Origin: Azorinus chamasolen
Lineage: Eukaryota > Mollusca > Bivalvia > Cardiida > Solecurtidae
Length of the DNA stretch: 64,000 nucleotides
NCBI GenBank assembly: GCA_963576725.1
Contig: OY755241.1
Location: 31,250,853-31,314,852, forward strand
Direction of reading: 5' to 3'
Shown: piece after piece, positions 20,201-27,034 of the stretch
How the letters are laid out: every line of letters starts with the position of its first letter
How positions within the stretch are numbered: position 1 is the stretch's first letter
Position numbers and translations under genes: made by a program
The notes under the pieces: model-generated
Seen by the model: the letters and a program-made list of their open reading frames with translations, nothing else
Told to the model about the DNA's origin: nothing
Database searches by the model: none

Positions 20201-21147
20201 AAGTATGTTAAAAACAGCCAAGTTTTCAAAATAGTGACCTTGATCCAATTTCATGTGTCCTTGTATCAACTGAAAGGCCTTCACCAAAGCTATCTCCATA
20301 CAATACATGAATTGTCTAGCATATGTGCTTCAGAAGTTAAGACAAAATATTGAAGTTTTTTAATGATGGCCAACTTATCAAAATAGTGACCTTGACCTTG
20401 ACCTAAATTCAAATATCTTTATATCAACTGAAAGGCCTTTTCCAAAGCCATCTGTATACCAAAGATGAATTGCCTAGCATTTGTAGTTCAGAAGTTATAG
20501 CAATGTTAAAGTTTGTTAAAAATGGCAAAGTTTTCGAAATAGTGACCTTGACCTGATTTCACGTATCGTTGTATCAAGTGAAAGGCCTTCACACAAGCTA
20601 TCTGCATACCAAATATAAATTGTCTACCTTAAGTAATTCAGAAGTTATAAGCAATGTTAAAGTTTTGTTAGCGATGACACGCTGTCGGCCGGCCCGCCCG
20701 GTTTTCAGCAAACTATAAGCAGAGATTTTTATTGAAAAAATCCGGCTAAAAAAATAACTGATATTTGTAGCAGTCAACACTTTTTGTAGAGAATTAAATT
20801 GAACACAATGATAGAGTAAGTGAGTTACAGTTTTCTTTCAAGTTTCTTATTTCATTCCACATCTTATGTCATTCCACATCAAAAGGACAAGCTTAAAGTC
20901 AAATCATAGAATTTTCAGAGAAAGCTTCTACACTCACCAGATATTCAAGATGGTCATGCCGTCGTTTGGCTTTCTCACTCTGTTTTCTAAACAATGGCAT
21001 CTTTTTACTAGGCTTCTTCTTCTGTTTGTCTGTCACTGGGGAGGGACCATCTTGGGCGTCTGCTGAGCTGTCGCTGTTGTTTCTGGTCTTGGACGAGACT
21101 GAAGATAGCCGTTTGCCTTGCTTGGCCTTGCTATCCTTCTGGCCCAT
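418..21147 (-). CDS. LRSAM1: LRSAM1, E3 ubiquitin ligase (5' part of gene, 13 exons, runs off left edge)
   Basis: Spliced gene: exons 20938-21166 (ATG at 21145-21147), 19674-19727, 17704-17748, 14534-14611, 13656-13724, 10825-10909, 10127-10291, 8439-8486, 7283-7398, 6288-6317, 3881-4091, 3461-3557, 418-488. All introns are GT-AG and the phases chain without a break, giving 426 codons plus one base. Residues 50-70 (MPLFRKQSEK...) match the family N-terminus. Residues about 80-235 are leucine-rich repeats ending in a family block (VRTLETLVLDTDAMVYPP). Residues about 285-426 are charged coiled coil. Vertebrate LRSAM1 is about 720 residues, so the rest of the coiled coil, PTAP-type motifs, SAM and RING are off-window. 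Family role: cytosolic RING ligase that ubiquitinates TSG101 and acts in endosomal sorting and antibacterial autophagy. Identity rests on remembered family motifs and on the order of all exons. Confidence 0.93.
575..794. mobile_element. TTAA-1 MITE, degenerate
   Basis: Left end ATAACCCTTTACT, right end AATGGGTTAA. The imperfect central palindrome (CAGACAGCTCCTACAAGAACTGTCTAATCAGG region) is diverged. It lies in the LRSAM1 intron upstream of exon 13 and shares its right TTAA with the next element. Confidence 0.65.
791..1019. mobile_element. TTAA-2 MITE
   Basis: TTAA at 791-794 and 1016-1019. The central hairpin has arms GAAACCATTGTGATAA and its complement around GCTCCTATAGGAGC (872-885). Confidence 0.85.
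1047..1293. mobile_element. TTAA-1 MITE, good reference copy
   Basis: Ends TTAACCCTTTCCC and GGGAAAGGGTTAA. Central imperfect palindrome around GCTCCTAGAGGAGC (1113-1126). The TTAA target and CCC/GGG ends are piggyBac-like. There is no coding capacity. Confidence 0.88.
1422..1973. mobile_element. TTAA-1 MITE split by a TA-2 MITE
   Basis: The left part carries AAACAGAGTAGACCCAG and the right part ends AAAGGGTTAA. The TA-2 element at 1546-1863 interrupts it. Confidence 0.6.
1546..1863. mobile_element. TA-2 MITE (pogo/Tigger-like ends)
   Basis: Starts CAGTTGAACTCCGATATCTC and ends with the inverted form, flanked by TA (1544-1545, 1864-1865). Inner palindrome around GCTCCTGCAGGAGC (1713-1726). 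Confidence 0.8.
2225..2562. mobile_element. Two TTAA elements sharing a TTAA (2225-2385 and 2382-2562)
   Basis: The second is a TTAA-1 copy in reverse orientation (palindrome around GCTCCTATAGGAACC, ends CCCTTCCCCTGTTC and GGAAAGGGTTAA). The first is a diverged relative. Confidence 0.65.
2837..3460. repeat. 36-bp minisatellite, about 17 units, abutting LRSAM1 exon 12 donor
   Basis: Unit GAATGGGTGTTACAGAGG plus AAAGTGAGAGAGATTGAG, period 36. It is open in one plus-strand frame only because 36 is divisible by three (12-residue repeat EEWVLQRKVREI). The last unit runs into the exon donor: the first intron bases on the minus strand (GTAACACCCATTCC) are those found in each unit. Confidence 0.95.
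3461..3557 (-). CDS. LRSAM1: LRSAM1 exon 12, coiled coil (residues 371-403)
   Basis: 97 bases, in phase 1 and out phase 2. Acceptor GTCTTACAG, donor AAAG|GTAACA. It continues the coiled coil (VEQNADTLIHRLLNMNVK...). The 36-bp minisatellite begins directly at this exon's donor site. Confidence 0.88.
3669..3790. mobile_element. TTAA-1 MITE, internally deleted
   Basis: TTAA at 3669-3672 and 3787-3790. Only one palindrome arm (GACCCTGATCAGACGGCTCC) is kept. Confidence 0.75.
3881..4091 (-). CDS. LRSAM1: LRSAM1 exon 11, coiled coil (residues 301-371)
   Basis: 211 bases, in phase 0 and out phase 1. Acceptor TACTTTGCAG, donor GCAG|GTAGAT. It encodes a Glu/Gln/Arg-rich helix (ERKRQERIELERSFAEHQ...) with heptad-like hydrophobics, matching the LEFERRLELGQREHTQLL coiled coil of the family. 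Confidence 0.93.
5174..5300. repeat. Fold-back element with long hairpin
   Basis: The arms contain CAATAACATCTGCAGTGTCC and its complement, separated by a CG-rich loop (CCCTCGCCCTTCGGGCTCGG). It would form a stem of roughly 45 bp. Confidence 0.85.
5389..5502. repeat. FB-1 fold-back, copy 1
   Basis: Arms begin CCATGCTTATAA and end TTATAAGCATGG. The stem includes TTAGTTGAGTCTGAG. A second copy lies at 10447-10616. Confidence 0.85.
6288..6317 (-). CDS. LRSAM1: LRSAM1 exon 10, 30-base microexon (residues 291-300)
   Basis: 30 bases, phase 0 at both ends, encoding RSIDDYNSMM. Acceptor ACTTTCAG, donor ATG|GTAAGTA. It is placed by matching phases and by the DYE/DYN position before the coiled coil in the family. 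Confidence 0.75.
6356..6580. mobile_element. TTAA-1 MITE, reverse, degenerate right end
   Basis: Starts TTAATCCTTTACTC; the palindrome arm AAACAGAGCAGACCCTG and its partner are visible. It lies just upstream of the microexon acceptor. Confidence 0.55.
6659..6818. mobile_element. TA-1 MITE, truncated
   Basis: Starts with TA then CAGTAGAACCTCTCATAGGC. It has the family inner block (AGCTGCTTAATGCTGG ... ACCACCTGCCTC) and lacks the right terminal repeat. Confidence 0.65.
6831..6955. repeat. 40-bp tandem repeat, 3 units
   Basis: CCTACCTATTGCACATAGTA recurs at about 6838, 6878 and 6919. Confidence 0.85.
7080..7190. repeat. FB-2 fold-back
   Basis: Arms CCATGTTGTGACCACTCTTT and AAAGAGTGGTCACAACAT around a short loop. 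Relatives at 28640-28735 and 41070-41170. Confidence 0.85.
7283..7398 (-). CDS. LRSAM1: LRSAM1 exon 9 (residues 252-290)
   Basis: 116 bases, in phase 1 and out phase 0. Acceptor TTTGTTAG, donor ATG|GTATGT. It encodes ECGMEYLPPSNFLLNVLDPP, matching ESGLEYYPPSQYLLPIL of the family, followed by a lysine- and serine-rich linker. Confidence 0.92.
7860..8100 (-). pseudogene. Non-LTR retrotransposon relic (C-terminal tail of RT ORF)
   Basis: The minus-strand frame reads RTEQRKGTFSHRVIDLWNSL and then LPNSVV, the typical 'WN-LP' tail after the reverse transcriptase of Jockey/CR1-group LINEs. It is 5'-truncated and has no RT domain. It sits inside LRSAM1 intron 8 in the sense direction. Confidence 0.7.
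8290..8420. mobile_element. TTAA-1 MITE, reverse (right part)
   Basis: Palindrome centred on GGCTCCTAATGGAGCC; right end GGAAAGGGTTAA at 8409-8420, just before exon 8. Confidence 0.75.
8439..8486 (-). CDS. LRSAM1: LRSAM1 exon 8 (residues 236-252)
   Basis: 48 bases, phase 1 at both ends. Acceptor GTTTCAG, donor CAG|GTAAAA. It encodes DVCSSGTEEIMKLLCS, matching the post-repeat EVCGAGTAAILQFLC block of the family. Confidence 0.88.
8815..9102. mobile_element. AGC element (ends ...CAAGAGCCGCATGCGGCT / GACAAGCTAAAA)
   Basis: Starts at an inverted GAGCCGCATGCGGCTC and contains CCAACGCTCGTCTG. It ends CACAATAGCTTCTTCGAAAC then AGACAAGCTAAAAA. A diverged second copy lies at 9702-9897 and a right-end fragment at about 6085-6180. 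Non-coding; class uncertain (Helitron-like is possible, not shown). Confidence 0.6.
9702..9897. mobile_element. AGC element, second copy
   Basis: Shares CCAACGCTCGTCTG near the left and CGACAATAGCTTGTG ... ACAGACGAGCTAAAAA at the right. Confidence 0.55.
9911..10060. mobile_element. TA-1 MITE
   Basis: Terminal repeats CAGTAAAACCTCTCTATAAC and inverted copy, flanked by TA (9909-9910, 10061-10062). Tc1/mariner-like; the centre is shortened and lacks the GCTCCT core. Confidence 0.88.
10127..10291 (-). CDS. LRSAM1: LRSAM1 exon 7, last leucine-rich repeats (residues 181-236)
   Basis: 165 bases, phase 1 at both ends. Acceptor TTTTCCAG, donor AAAG|GTCTGT. It holds NKLRTLP, LDLSDNRVTSIP and the family signature VRTLETLVLDTDAMVYPP, the clearest single piece of evidence for LRSAM1 in the window. 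Confidence 0.95.
10447..10616. repeat. FB-1 fold-back, copy 2, with internal duplication
   Basis: Arms CCATGCTTATAA / TTATAAGCATGG. The segment CAAATCTGACCAATCAAAAG is duplicated in the right arm. Confidence 0.85.
10825..10909 (-). CDS. LRSAM1: LRSAM1 exon 6, leucine-rich repeat (residues 153-181)
   Basis: 85 bases, entering in phase 0 and leaving in phase 1. Acceptor CTTTACAG, donor AAAG|GTATGG. It encodes a repeat VLNLENNKLTRLPDTIG... and the start of the next (TLNVK). Confidence 0.94.
10967..11385. mobile_element. Two TTAA-1 MITEs sharing TTAA at 11206-11209
   Basis: The left copy is diverged. The right copy (11206-11385) is a chimera with two partial palindromes. Confidence 0.6.
11685..11942. 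mobile_element. TTAA-1 MITE, full length
   Basis: TTAA both ends, palindrome arms AAACAGAGTTAACCGAG and GGTCTGCTCTGTTTAC. About 258 bp. Confidence 0.85.
12025..12215. mobile_element. TTAA-2 MITE, truncated at right
   Basis: Hairpin arms ATAAATAGAGCATTTGC / GCAAATGCTCTATTTAT. It breaks off just before the PRL-2 element. Confidence 0.7.
12234..12655. mobile_element. PRL-2 element, copy 1
   Basis: Begins AAAATGTGTCCATGTGACAC GGATGCCCCCGCC. Two tandem cores carry ACAGGAAGTAGATG ... AATGCTTCAGAC. It ends with a (GTACGTA)-type microsatellite and CGTCGCCTAAAGGCGGAGG. The 97-residue plus-strand frame inside it is repeat sequence, not a gene. Second copy at 33351-33738. Confidence 0.75.
13135..13640. 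mobile_element. TTAA-2 (13135-13365) abutting TTAA-1 (13362-13640)
   Basis: The two elements share the TTAA at 13362-13365. TTAA-2 has a perfect core TTTGCTCCTATAGGAGCAAA. The right end of TTAA-1 has lost its GGGTTAA. Confidence 0.8.
13656..13724 (-). CDS. LRSAM1: LRSAM1 exon 5, exactly one leucine-rich repeat (residues 130-152)
   Basis: 69 bases, phase 0 at both ends, encoding one 23-residue repeat (VLDLHNNELKSLPDQIGE...). Acceptor CATTGTAG, donor CAG|GTGGGT. Repeat length and exon length coincide. Confidence 0.94.
13791..13981. mobile_element. TA-1 MITE, second subtype
   Basis: CAGTAAAAACCCTCTAAACT and the inverted end, flanked by TA. Core AACGCTCCTAGAGGAGC. Subtype mate at 28903-29097. 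Confidence 0.85.
14373..14498. mobile_element. TTAA-2 MITE fragment with matched arm changes
   Basis: Hairpin 14373-14442. At 14394 and 14423 both arms differ from the family (C and G in place of G and C), so pairing is kept. Right end GGAGGAAAGGTTTAA. Confidence 0.8.
14534..14611 (-). CDS. LRSAM1: LRSAM1 exon 4 (residues 104-129)
   Basis: 78 bases, phase 0 at both ends. Acceptor CGTTGTAG at 14612, donor AGG|GTGGGT below 14534. It encodes a leucine-rich segment starting VLLLHDNWLNSLF, matching the VLIVHTNHLTSL block of the family. Its acceptor and first 39 or so bases are tandemly copied five more times upstream (see repeat 14577-14972). Only the copy next to the full exon is productive. Confidence 0.9.
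14577..14972. repeat. 66-bp tandem array carrying the exon 4 acceptor, 6 units
   Basis: Period 66 (splice junction copies at 14611, 14677, 14743, 14809, 14875, 14941). Each unit holds, on the minus strand, a pyrimidine tract, ATCGTTGTAG and the first 39 or so exon bases. Both plus-strand frames stay open only because 66 is divisible by three; these are not genes. Confidence 0.95.
15041..15476. mobile_element. Two TTAA-2 MITEs in opposite orientation sharing TTAA 15249-15252
   Basis: First copy 15041-15252 (hairpin decayed), second 15249-15476 (core GCTCCTATAGGAGC intact). Confidence 0.8.
15734..17443. mobile_element. 1.7-kb TIR element with 9-bp flanking repeats
   Basis: Ends CATACATGTGATAA and TTATCACATGTATG. 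Direct repeats AGTGTTGCA at 15727-15735 and 17444-17452 look like a target-site duplication (8-9 bp, hAT-like). CTCCC/GGGAG motifs recur near both ends. The interior has (AC)n at 16884-16916, many GGAATAGAA-type decayed repeats, (TG)n and G20 at 17268-17287. No intact transposase seen. A short Cys-rich frame at 15946-16040 is unidentified. Confidence 0.65.
17704..17748 (-). CDS. LRSAM1: LRSAM1 exon 3 (residues 89-103)
   Basis: 45 bases, phase 0 at both ends. Acceptor CTTGTTTAG, donor GAG|GTATGT. It encodes VPSKVFALCKVLQKE, matching the family block with the CKVLQK core. Confidence 0.9.
17911..18123. mobile_element. TTAA-2 MITE
   Basis: TTAA both ends, core GCTCCTATAGGAGC. A partial TTAA-1 copy lies before it (17470-17660) and another after it (18120-18270). 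Confidence 0.85.
18685..18860. repeat. Imperfect direct duplication, 2 units
   Basis: TGTGCAGGAATATTAATGAG and AAAACTTGAATAAATGTTAA occur twice about 62 bp apart. Confidence 0.8.
18848..19540. mobile_element. Chain of three TTAA MITEs
   Basis: TTAA-1 18848-19100, TTAA-1 19114-19316, TTAA-2 19313-19540 (the last two share one TTAA). Ends and palindromes of all three are recognisable. Confidence 0.82.
19674..19727 (-). CDS. LRSAM1: LRSAM1 exon 2 (residues 71-88)
   Basis: 54 bases, phase 0 at both ends. Acceptor GTATTGCAG, donor GAG|GTAAGA. It encodes AQENPEPIFDISNCELEE, matching the family segment before the first repeat (DISKCEL type). It is too short to appear as a long ORF and was found by splice sites and family match. 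Confidence 0.9.
19935..20690. repeat. About 150-bp tandem array, 5 diverged units, in LRSAM1 intron 1
   Basis: Each unit has AAGTTTTCAAAATAGTGACC TTGACCTGATTTC, then TGTATCAACTGAAAGGCC, CTATCTGCATACCAAAT and TTCAGAAGTTATA. TGACCTTGA (complement TCAAGGTCA) is kept in most units, at about 20083, 20233 (decayed), 20386 and 20541. No coding frame. Confidence 0.88.
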
Positions 21148-21166
21148 ACAACCACCAAGCCAACAC
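20938..21166 (-). CDS. LRSAM1: LRSAM1 exon 1 (first coding exon; residues 1-70)
   Basis: The acceptor TTTATCTACCAG ends at 21167, so at least one 5'UTR exon lies upstream (not located). The first ATG in the exon (21145-21147) opens a frame that runs to the donor CTG|GTGAGT at 20938. Vertebrate LRSAM1 starts at the MPLF motif, here residue 50, so this protein has a 49-residue extension that is basic and Ser-rich and begins MGQKDSK, fitting an N-myristoylation signal (Gly2, Ser6, Lys7). The later ATG at residue 50 is an alternative start. No in-frame stop separates the two. Confidence 0.9.
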
Positions 21167-22848
21167 CTGGTAGATAAACAAAACAACCCTAATGAGATCA
21201 AGACAAGATCAAATCACCAGCTAGATTAATAGAATCAAGCATGGTATTTGTAAAAGATGGGGGACTCTATACCCTTGGTTTGTCTGTTCCTGTCGGAAAC
21301 ATGCTAAAGCTCGTTTCCGACAGGAACAGACAAACTGAGGGTATAGAGACCCTCGGCTTTAACAAACCCCATGCTTAAATATTTCTCTCGCTTAAATATA
21401 CCCTTAAAACAAGTAAGTTAACGGATTTTGTGATGTACTACTATCCAGTATGTAGTACGACTACCGTATCCAACAGCAACAAACAGCTGTATAAAGTGGG
21501 ATGCCAAATGACGTCATTTGTGATACCATAAACGCCACGTTTTGGCGTTAGATTTTTGGTGGAGAGACTACAAAACTACATCTTCTGTTAATTAAAAAGG
21601 TTTTTAAAATGTTTATCTGATAAATAGAATCTCACATTTGCGCTAATTACTTAGTAATTTTAATCTATTAACTCTTTGACTGTATAAATTTTGGAATAAT
21701 TTTGTAAGAGTTACTTCCCTTGTACTGATTTTCGCCTAATCACGCATATAAATACACCAGACAAGGGGTGTTCCAGATACGGATCTCTAAAACATCTATT
21801 TTTTAGTAACTCAGGTTATCTAGCACATCTGAGAAGCGAGAATTAACTTGACCTGTTCAATATTCAAGTAAAAATAATGATATCATGAGAATTTATTAGC
21901 TAATTTAGCTGAATTCTCATAATATAATTTTTTCAAGGGAATTCTATGCATTGACAAAAACTGTCTTTAGAATTAGATCAATATCATGCCAAAAACTGTA
22001 GAATCAGATCTATTATAATTGCATAAACAAACAGGACAGACAATGATCAGGCGGCTCCTGTTTGCAAAGGTGTGAAAAGGCATTTGTATGAGGGAAAGTA
22101 AAGTACCTAGTTATAGTCTACTTTCAGTCCGAATGACCGCTCAGCCGACTGTACATTTACTCCCCTGGTCATTGATTATTTCTTTACTTCATGTATATTC
22201 ATGTAAGAAATAATGACATCACCAACTGATACAAAATACATATATTTTATCAATGTCATATGAACACAGGAAGTTTTAGTTTAAGACCCAGCAGAAACTG
22301 TAGGATTAAATCTATTTCTCTCTCTTTCTCCACCCCCACCCTTCTGCCCTTCAGTGATAAAAACCATTTCTGACAATGCTGCAGTGTAAACATGATAAGT
22401 AATAAGAGATCTCTCAATTTAACCCCTCCGCTAGGCCTGGGTAATCAATACAAGCATCAGTGCTATTTCCTCCGTGATTCAATAATGGCTGTTAGCAACA
22501 CTCTGAGCCTATTTGCTGTCATAGACTGAGATAATGACTATTTCACCCTGACCCTGTTGAATATTCATGTTAGAAATAATGATCTCATGAATATTTATAA
22601 GCTCAATGTTTATGACAGCATATGTACACAGGATTATTTGGTATTCATAGAAACTGTAGTCAGATCTATAGAGCAGACCTTGATCAGATGACTCCTACAG
22701 GAGCCGTCTGATCGGGGTCTACTCTTGTTTGCAAAGGCATGAAAAAGTGTTTCTATGTGAGAAAGCTCATTATATATGCATTTTCCAGAATTAACTCTTT
22801 CCCACATATACAGATGCCTGTTCATGCCTTCACAAACAAGACTAGACC
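21167..22848. other. Upstream flank of LRSAM1: promoter and 5'UTR exon not resolved
   Basis: Exon 1 has an acceptor, so the first non-coding exon and promoter should lie here or beyond. 21250-21376 is a fold-back (arms ACTCTATACCC...TTTGTCTGTTCCTGTC and complement). 21400-21850 is non-repetitive with no clear TATA box or CpG-rich stretch. 22010-22110 and 22600-22760 hold partial TTAA-1 copies. Confidence 0.5.
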
Positions 22849-23051
22849 TTAACTCTTTGCATGCTAGCGGTGAAACCGTGATTACCTATGCAAACAGTTT
22901 GGATCCAGATGAGACACCGCATAATGCAGGATCCAAACTGTTTGTCACTTTTACCATATTTTTGCAAAGAAATGAGAGAAATTTTATTTTAAGAATTGAA
23001 GCAGACGACAATTGTTGCAGACGAAAAATTACCTAGCATGCAAAGAGTTAA
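22849..23051. mobile_element. TTAA-3 MITE nested in a TTAA-1 MITE
   Basis: Ends TTAACTCTTTGCATGCTAG and TAGCATGCAAAGAGTTAA. The interior has AAACAGTTTGGATCC pairing with GGATCCAAACTGTTT. It interrupts a TTAA-1 copy (22793 to about 23190) exactly at a TTAA. Second copy at 34768-34981. Confidence 0.85.
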
Positions 23052-23361
23052 TTAATTGAAAGCTCCTGTCTGATCAGGGTCTGCTCAGTTTACTTATTGA
23101 ATTATATACATGTAGATCTGATCCTACAGCTTTTGTCTAAGCCAAACTTCCCCTTGAAAGATTTACATTTTAAATACAAAGTTAATGAATATTCATGACA
23201 TAACCAATTCAGTCATAAATATTCATGAGATACACTTCTAACATCACATGACAGACACATAACATCAACCTGCCAACCCTTACCTAGCTGTACAAAAAAA
23301 GGCTGCTCAAAATTGGTGCAAGTTTGATTTCTTCCAATTTATTCAAGTTTTCCATAAACTA

Positions 23362-23835
23362 TTAACCCATTCCCTCATGTTGACACCTTTTGACGCCTCT
23401 GTAAAAAATCACTTTTTGAAACCGTTGTGATAAACAGAGCATTTGCTCCATACCAGCAAATGCTCTATTTATCACAATGGTTTCAAAACTACAAAATTCT
23501 AAAATTTTCCTTTTCTCTAGTTAATGCTCCTCTTCGGTAGATTCATTTAAAGAGATTGGATCTTAAAAAAGCATATGAGGGAATGGGTTAACCCTTTCCC
23601 TCAGATAAACACTTTTCACATATTTGCAAACAGAGTAGACCCAGATCAGACAGCTCCTGTAGGAGCTGTCTGATCAGGGTCTGCTCTGTTTGTTTATGAA
23701 ATTATAATAGATCTGACTCTAGTTTTTACCAATAACCAAAAACACTACAAACATGATTGTGCCCTTATAAAAATTCAACTAATAAATATTCATGGCATCA
23801 TTATTTCTATGAATGTTGAACAGGGAAAGAGTACA
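23362..23835. mobile_element. TTAA-2 (23362-23591) abutting TTAA-1 (23588-23835)
   Basis: They share TTAA 23588-23591. The TTAA-1 right end reads GGGAAAGAGTAC, a mutated GGGTTAA. Confidence 0.82.
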
Positions 23836-23858
23836 GCTTGATTCCTGATATATAATGA

Positions 23859-25383
23859 CAGGCTGACCATATCTGCGGATTTTTCCTGAATCTGCGGATC
23901 TTTTTCAACTTCTACGGATCTACGGAACGATTTTCAAATCTGCGGAATTTTGGAAAGAAATTTCGCCAATATTATTTTTGCAGGCAGTAATTTACTCAGA
24001 CACCGATTATTTCAATCGCATTTCTCTTTTGTCTGTTGCCCACTGCAATTAATTAAGTACTCCGAGTGATCACTTAAGATAAGCCGATTAGCTAGATTTG
24101 ATTGAGCCAATCAACAGGCTGATAACATCAAGATGCAGAATTCAAAATATTGACATGTAGATAAGGCTGTCGATAAACAAAGAAATGATTATTTGATAGC
24201 TCGCTTCTTTACTCAGAAGATGGTCGATTTAAATGCTTCGAATGCAAAATACGATAAAGATCTATAATATTCGCTTTGAATAATATTATACATGTATATA
24301 TATACATTATGAAATTGAAAAGGAAATGTCTTTAAAACCGACCTCCCTCTTACTCAGTTACTTAGATAACCTAGCCCTACAACTTTTTTCGCCATGTTCA
24401 CAAATATCTATCTTTTAATGTTTATATAGATCTATCAAGACAAAAATTGACATCACAAATTTGGATTATTTGAAACAAAGGTATAAAGTGCACTGAGTCA
24501 GAGACCTATACATACGTGTATGTTTATATCTAATGACTGAGTGTAAAACAATAGCCAAGTGGACAAAAGCCCGCTGGGACATTAGCCCACTTATATAATA
24601 ATATGCATAATTATGCATTTTGATTAAGAAATTGCATGAGTAAGTATTGTAATGAGTTTAAAATATAAGTACACGTATTCATAATTCAACAGCGTAGATA
24701 TTTCTTTTAATTCTGAAGCAGATCCAGATCCAACACTTTTTTTACCAGCTCTATATTTTTTACTCATGTTTTGTTTGGTAGACACAGAGTATAAATGAGT
24801 AAAACACTCTGTTTAATTGAATATGAAAAATTATGTTTTGACTATAAACAGACAAAGGATTGAATTTGTATTAAAAATATATAAATTTATGTAAATGTAA
24901 AGGACTGTGATGTGAAACAATTCCAAGATATTGTCATGTGTACATACAGACCATCTTTAAATTAACTTTGTAAATTACATTTTGATGATACATACATACA
25001 TACTAGTCAAGTTGAATTATGTTCTACATATTTAACCCGTTGCTCTATAGATTGTGTTCAGTACTGAAGATATATGGTAACTTAAAGCAGGCTTAAAGTT
25101 AAGCAGAATGCTACTTTAGGGACTTTCTTTAGGCCTGTTTGAAGCTACAATCTGCTAGGATATTGGACATATTTCTTATGCATACTCTATTTTTCTATAA
25201 AATGGGACAGTTTTCTTGAGTGGAGGAAATATGAAATGTGTGGAAATCAGTATCTATGTGTAGTAAAGGGTTAATCAAAGCGCGCGAGTTGCAAAAACAG
25301 ACAAATATTCAGAATCGCGCGCTTCGATTGAAATTTTTTTTGGAAATCTACGGATTTTTTTCCTCAAAGTTATGGTCACCCTG
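23859..25383. mobile_element. 1.5-kb TIR element (CAGGSTGACCATA ends)
   Basis: Left CAGGCTGACCATATCTGCGG and right TATGGTCACCCTG are inverted repeats, with ATCTGCGGATTTTT against CTACGGATTTTT further in. TAATGA flanks both sides (23853-23858, 25384-25389). The CAGGG-type end suggests hAT. The interior is AT-rich with no readable transposase. A GCGCGC hairpin lies at 25280-25322. Confidence 0.65.
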
Positions 25384-25515
25384 TAATGATGAGGTATTAC
25401 TTCTCATAGATGGGCCCAATTCATTTGTAAATGCACATCAGGCTGCAAGTATAAATATTCACCTTTCCTGCACACATCAATAATGTCTGTTTGTTTTGCT
25501 TCTACTGTAAATACC

Positions 25516-25744
25516 TTAACCCTTTCCTCCATAGGCTATTTTTAGACCAAACCTCTTTGAATGAATCTACCCAAAAGGAGCATTTACTAGAGAAAAGTAA
25601 AATTTTAGAATTTTGTAGTTTGAAGCCATTGTGATAAATAGAGCATATGCTCCTATATGATCAAATGCTCTATTCATCACAATGGTTTCAAGAAGTGGTT
25701 ATTACAGAGGCGTAGAAAGGCGTATTTATGGAGGAAAGGGTTAA
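25516..25744. mobile_element. TTAA-2 MITE
   Basis: TTAA both ends; arms intact, core slightly mutated (CTCCTATATGATC). Confidence 0.85.
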
Positions 25745-25984
25745 ATAATCAGACAGACAAACTTAGACAAATAGTGTAGATCCAGATCAAACAGCTATAG
25801 AATGAAACATTTGATCAGGGTCTCCACTGTGTTATTTTGACAGTCTGATCTGGGTCTGCAGTATCTTCTATTCCATTAGTGTCATTTAACCTTCTATTCC
25901 ATAAATACACCATTCAACACATTGGCAAACCCAGTAGACCTACTTCAGACTGCTCCTGTAGGTGGGTCTGCTCTGTTTGCTTAT

Positions 25985-26735
25985 GAAATAACCCTTTCCT
26001 TCATAAAAAGCACTTTTTCATACATCTGCAAACAGAGTAGACCCATATAAGATGACTCCTATAGGAGCCATCTGATCAGGGTCTGCTCTGTTTGCTATTG
26101 GTATTTGATAGATATGTTTCTTTACTTTCTAAAATGGCTAAAATGGCTATAATGTTCCACCTTCCATATTTCATTATAACTATTTTGTCCATGAATATTC
26201 AGTAGGTATTGAAATTTGGATTTTAGAACAGGGAAAGGGATTATACAGATGTGATACTACACTTTGTGCTATGGTCAAATATGTCCTTGTTCATGGTGCA
26301 ATTAACAAAATGCAGCTACTTGTTATTCATACATTCATTGCATTCTAATGAATATTCATGAAGCAAATGGTTAAAGTTATCAACACAGTGCCATATTGAA
26401 TTGTTCAGCCTTACAAACCAGTACAATAGAAGATTGGATGTTGGAATTCTCAGAGTGAATACAGTATAACCTGTCTTAATTAAGCCTTTCCCTCATATAA
26501 ACATGTTTTGACGCATTTGCAAACAGAGTAGACCCAGATCAGATGGCTCCTATGGGCGCCGTCTGATCAGGGTCTGCTCTGTTTGCCAAAGGAATTTGAT
26601 AGATTAAATGTTTCTTTAGTTTCTAAAATGGCTACAATGTTGCACCATCCATATTTCATTATAACTATTTTTGCTATGAATATTCAGTAGGTATTGAAAT
26701 TTGGAACAAAAACAAAACAGGGAAATGGTCAAGAA
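25985..26735. mobile_element. Two TTAA-1 MITEs (25985-26240, 26481-26735)
   Basis: Both show AAACAGAGTAGACCC and GGTCTGCTCTGTTTGC arms and the AATATTCAGTAGGTATTG right interior. Terminal TTAA is partly mutated in each. Confidence 0.75.
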
Positions 26736-27034
26736 GCCATAAACAATCTAATTATGGGTGATAGCTTAAATCCAGGTCAAAAGTAATGCAGAAAGTTCCT
26801 ATTGGACCTTACTGCATCACTTTTACCAATTGCATTAAGCAACCACCTGCTTTTTCAAGACTCCTAATTACAATAAATAAAAAGCCGCTTAGGTCAGGTT
26901 TTACTGTATATTAATGAAAGTCATCGAAATACTGTAATAAATGTTCATCATTGTAATTATCAGTACAGTAGAATCTGTCTATATAGTGACCACGTAATGG
27001 ATAAACATGGACGTCTATAAAAACAGTTGATTGC

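Noticed and set aside
24960..25380. Host exon near the 81-residue frame at 25238
   Set aside because: It lies in the right end of the 1.5-kb TIR element and has no splice sites or family match.
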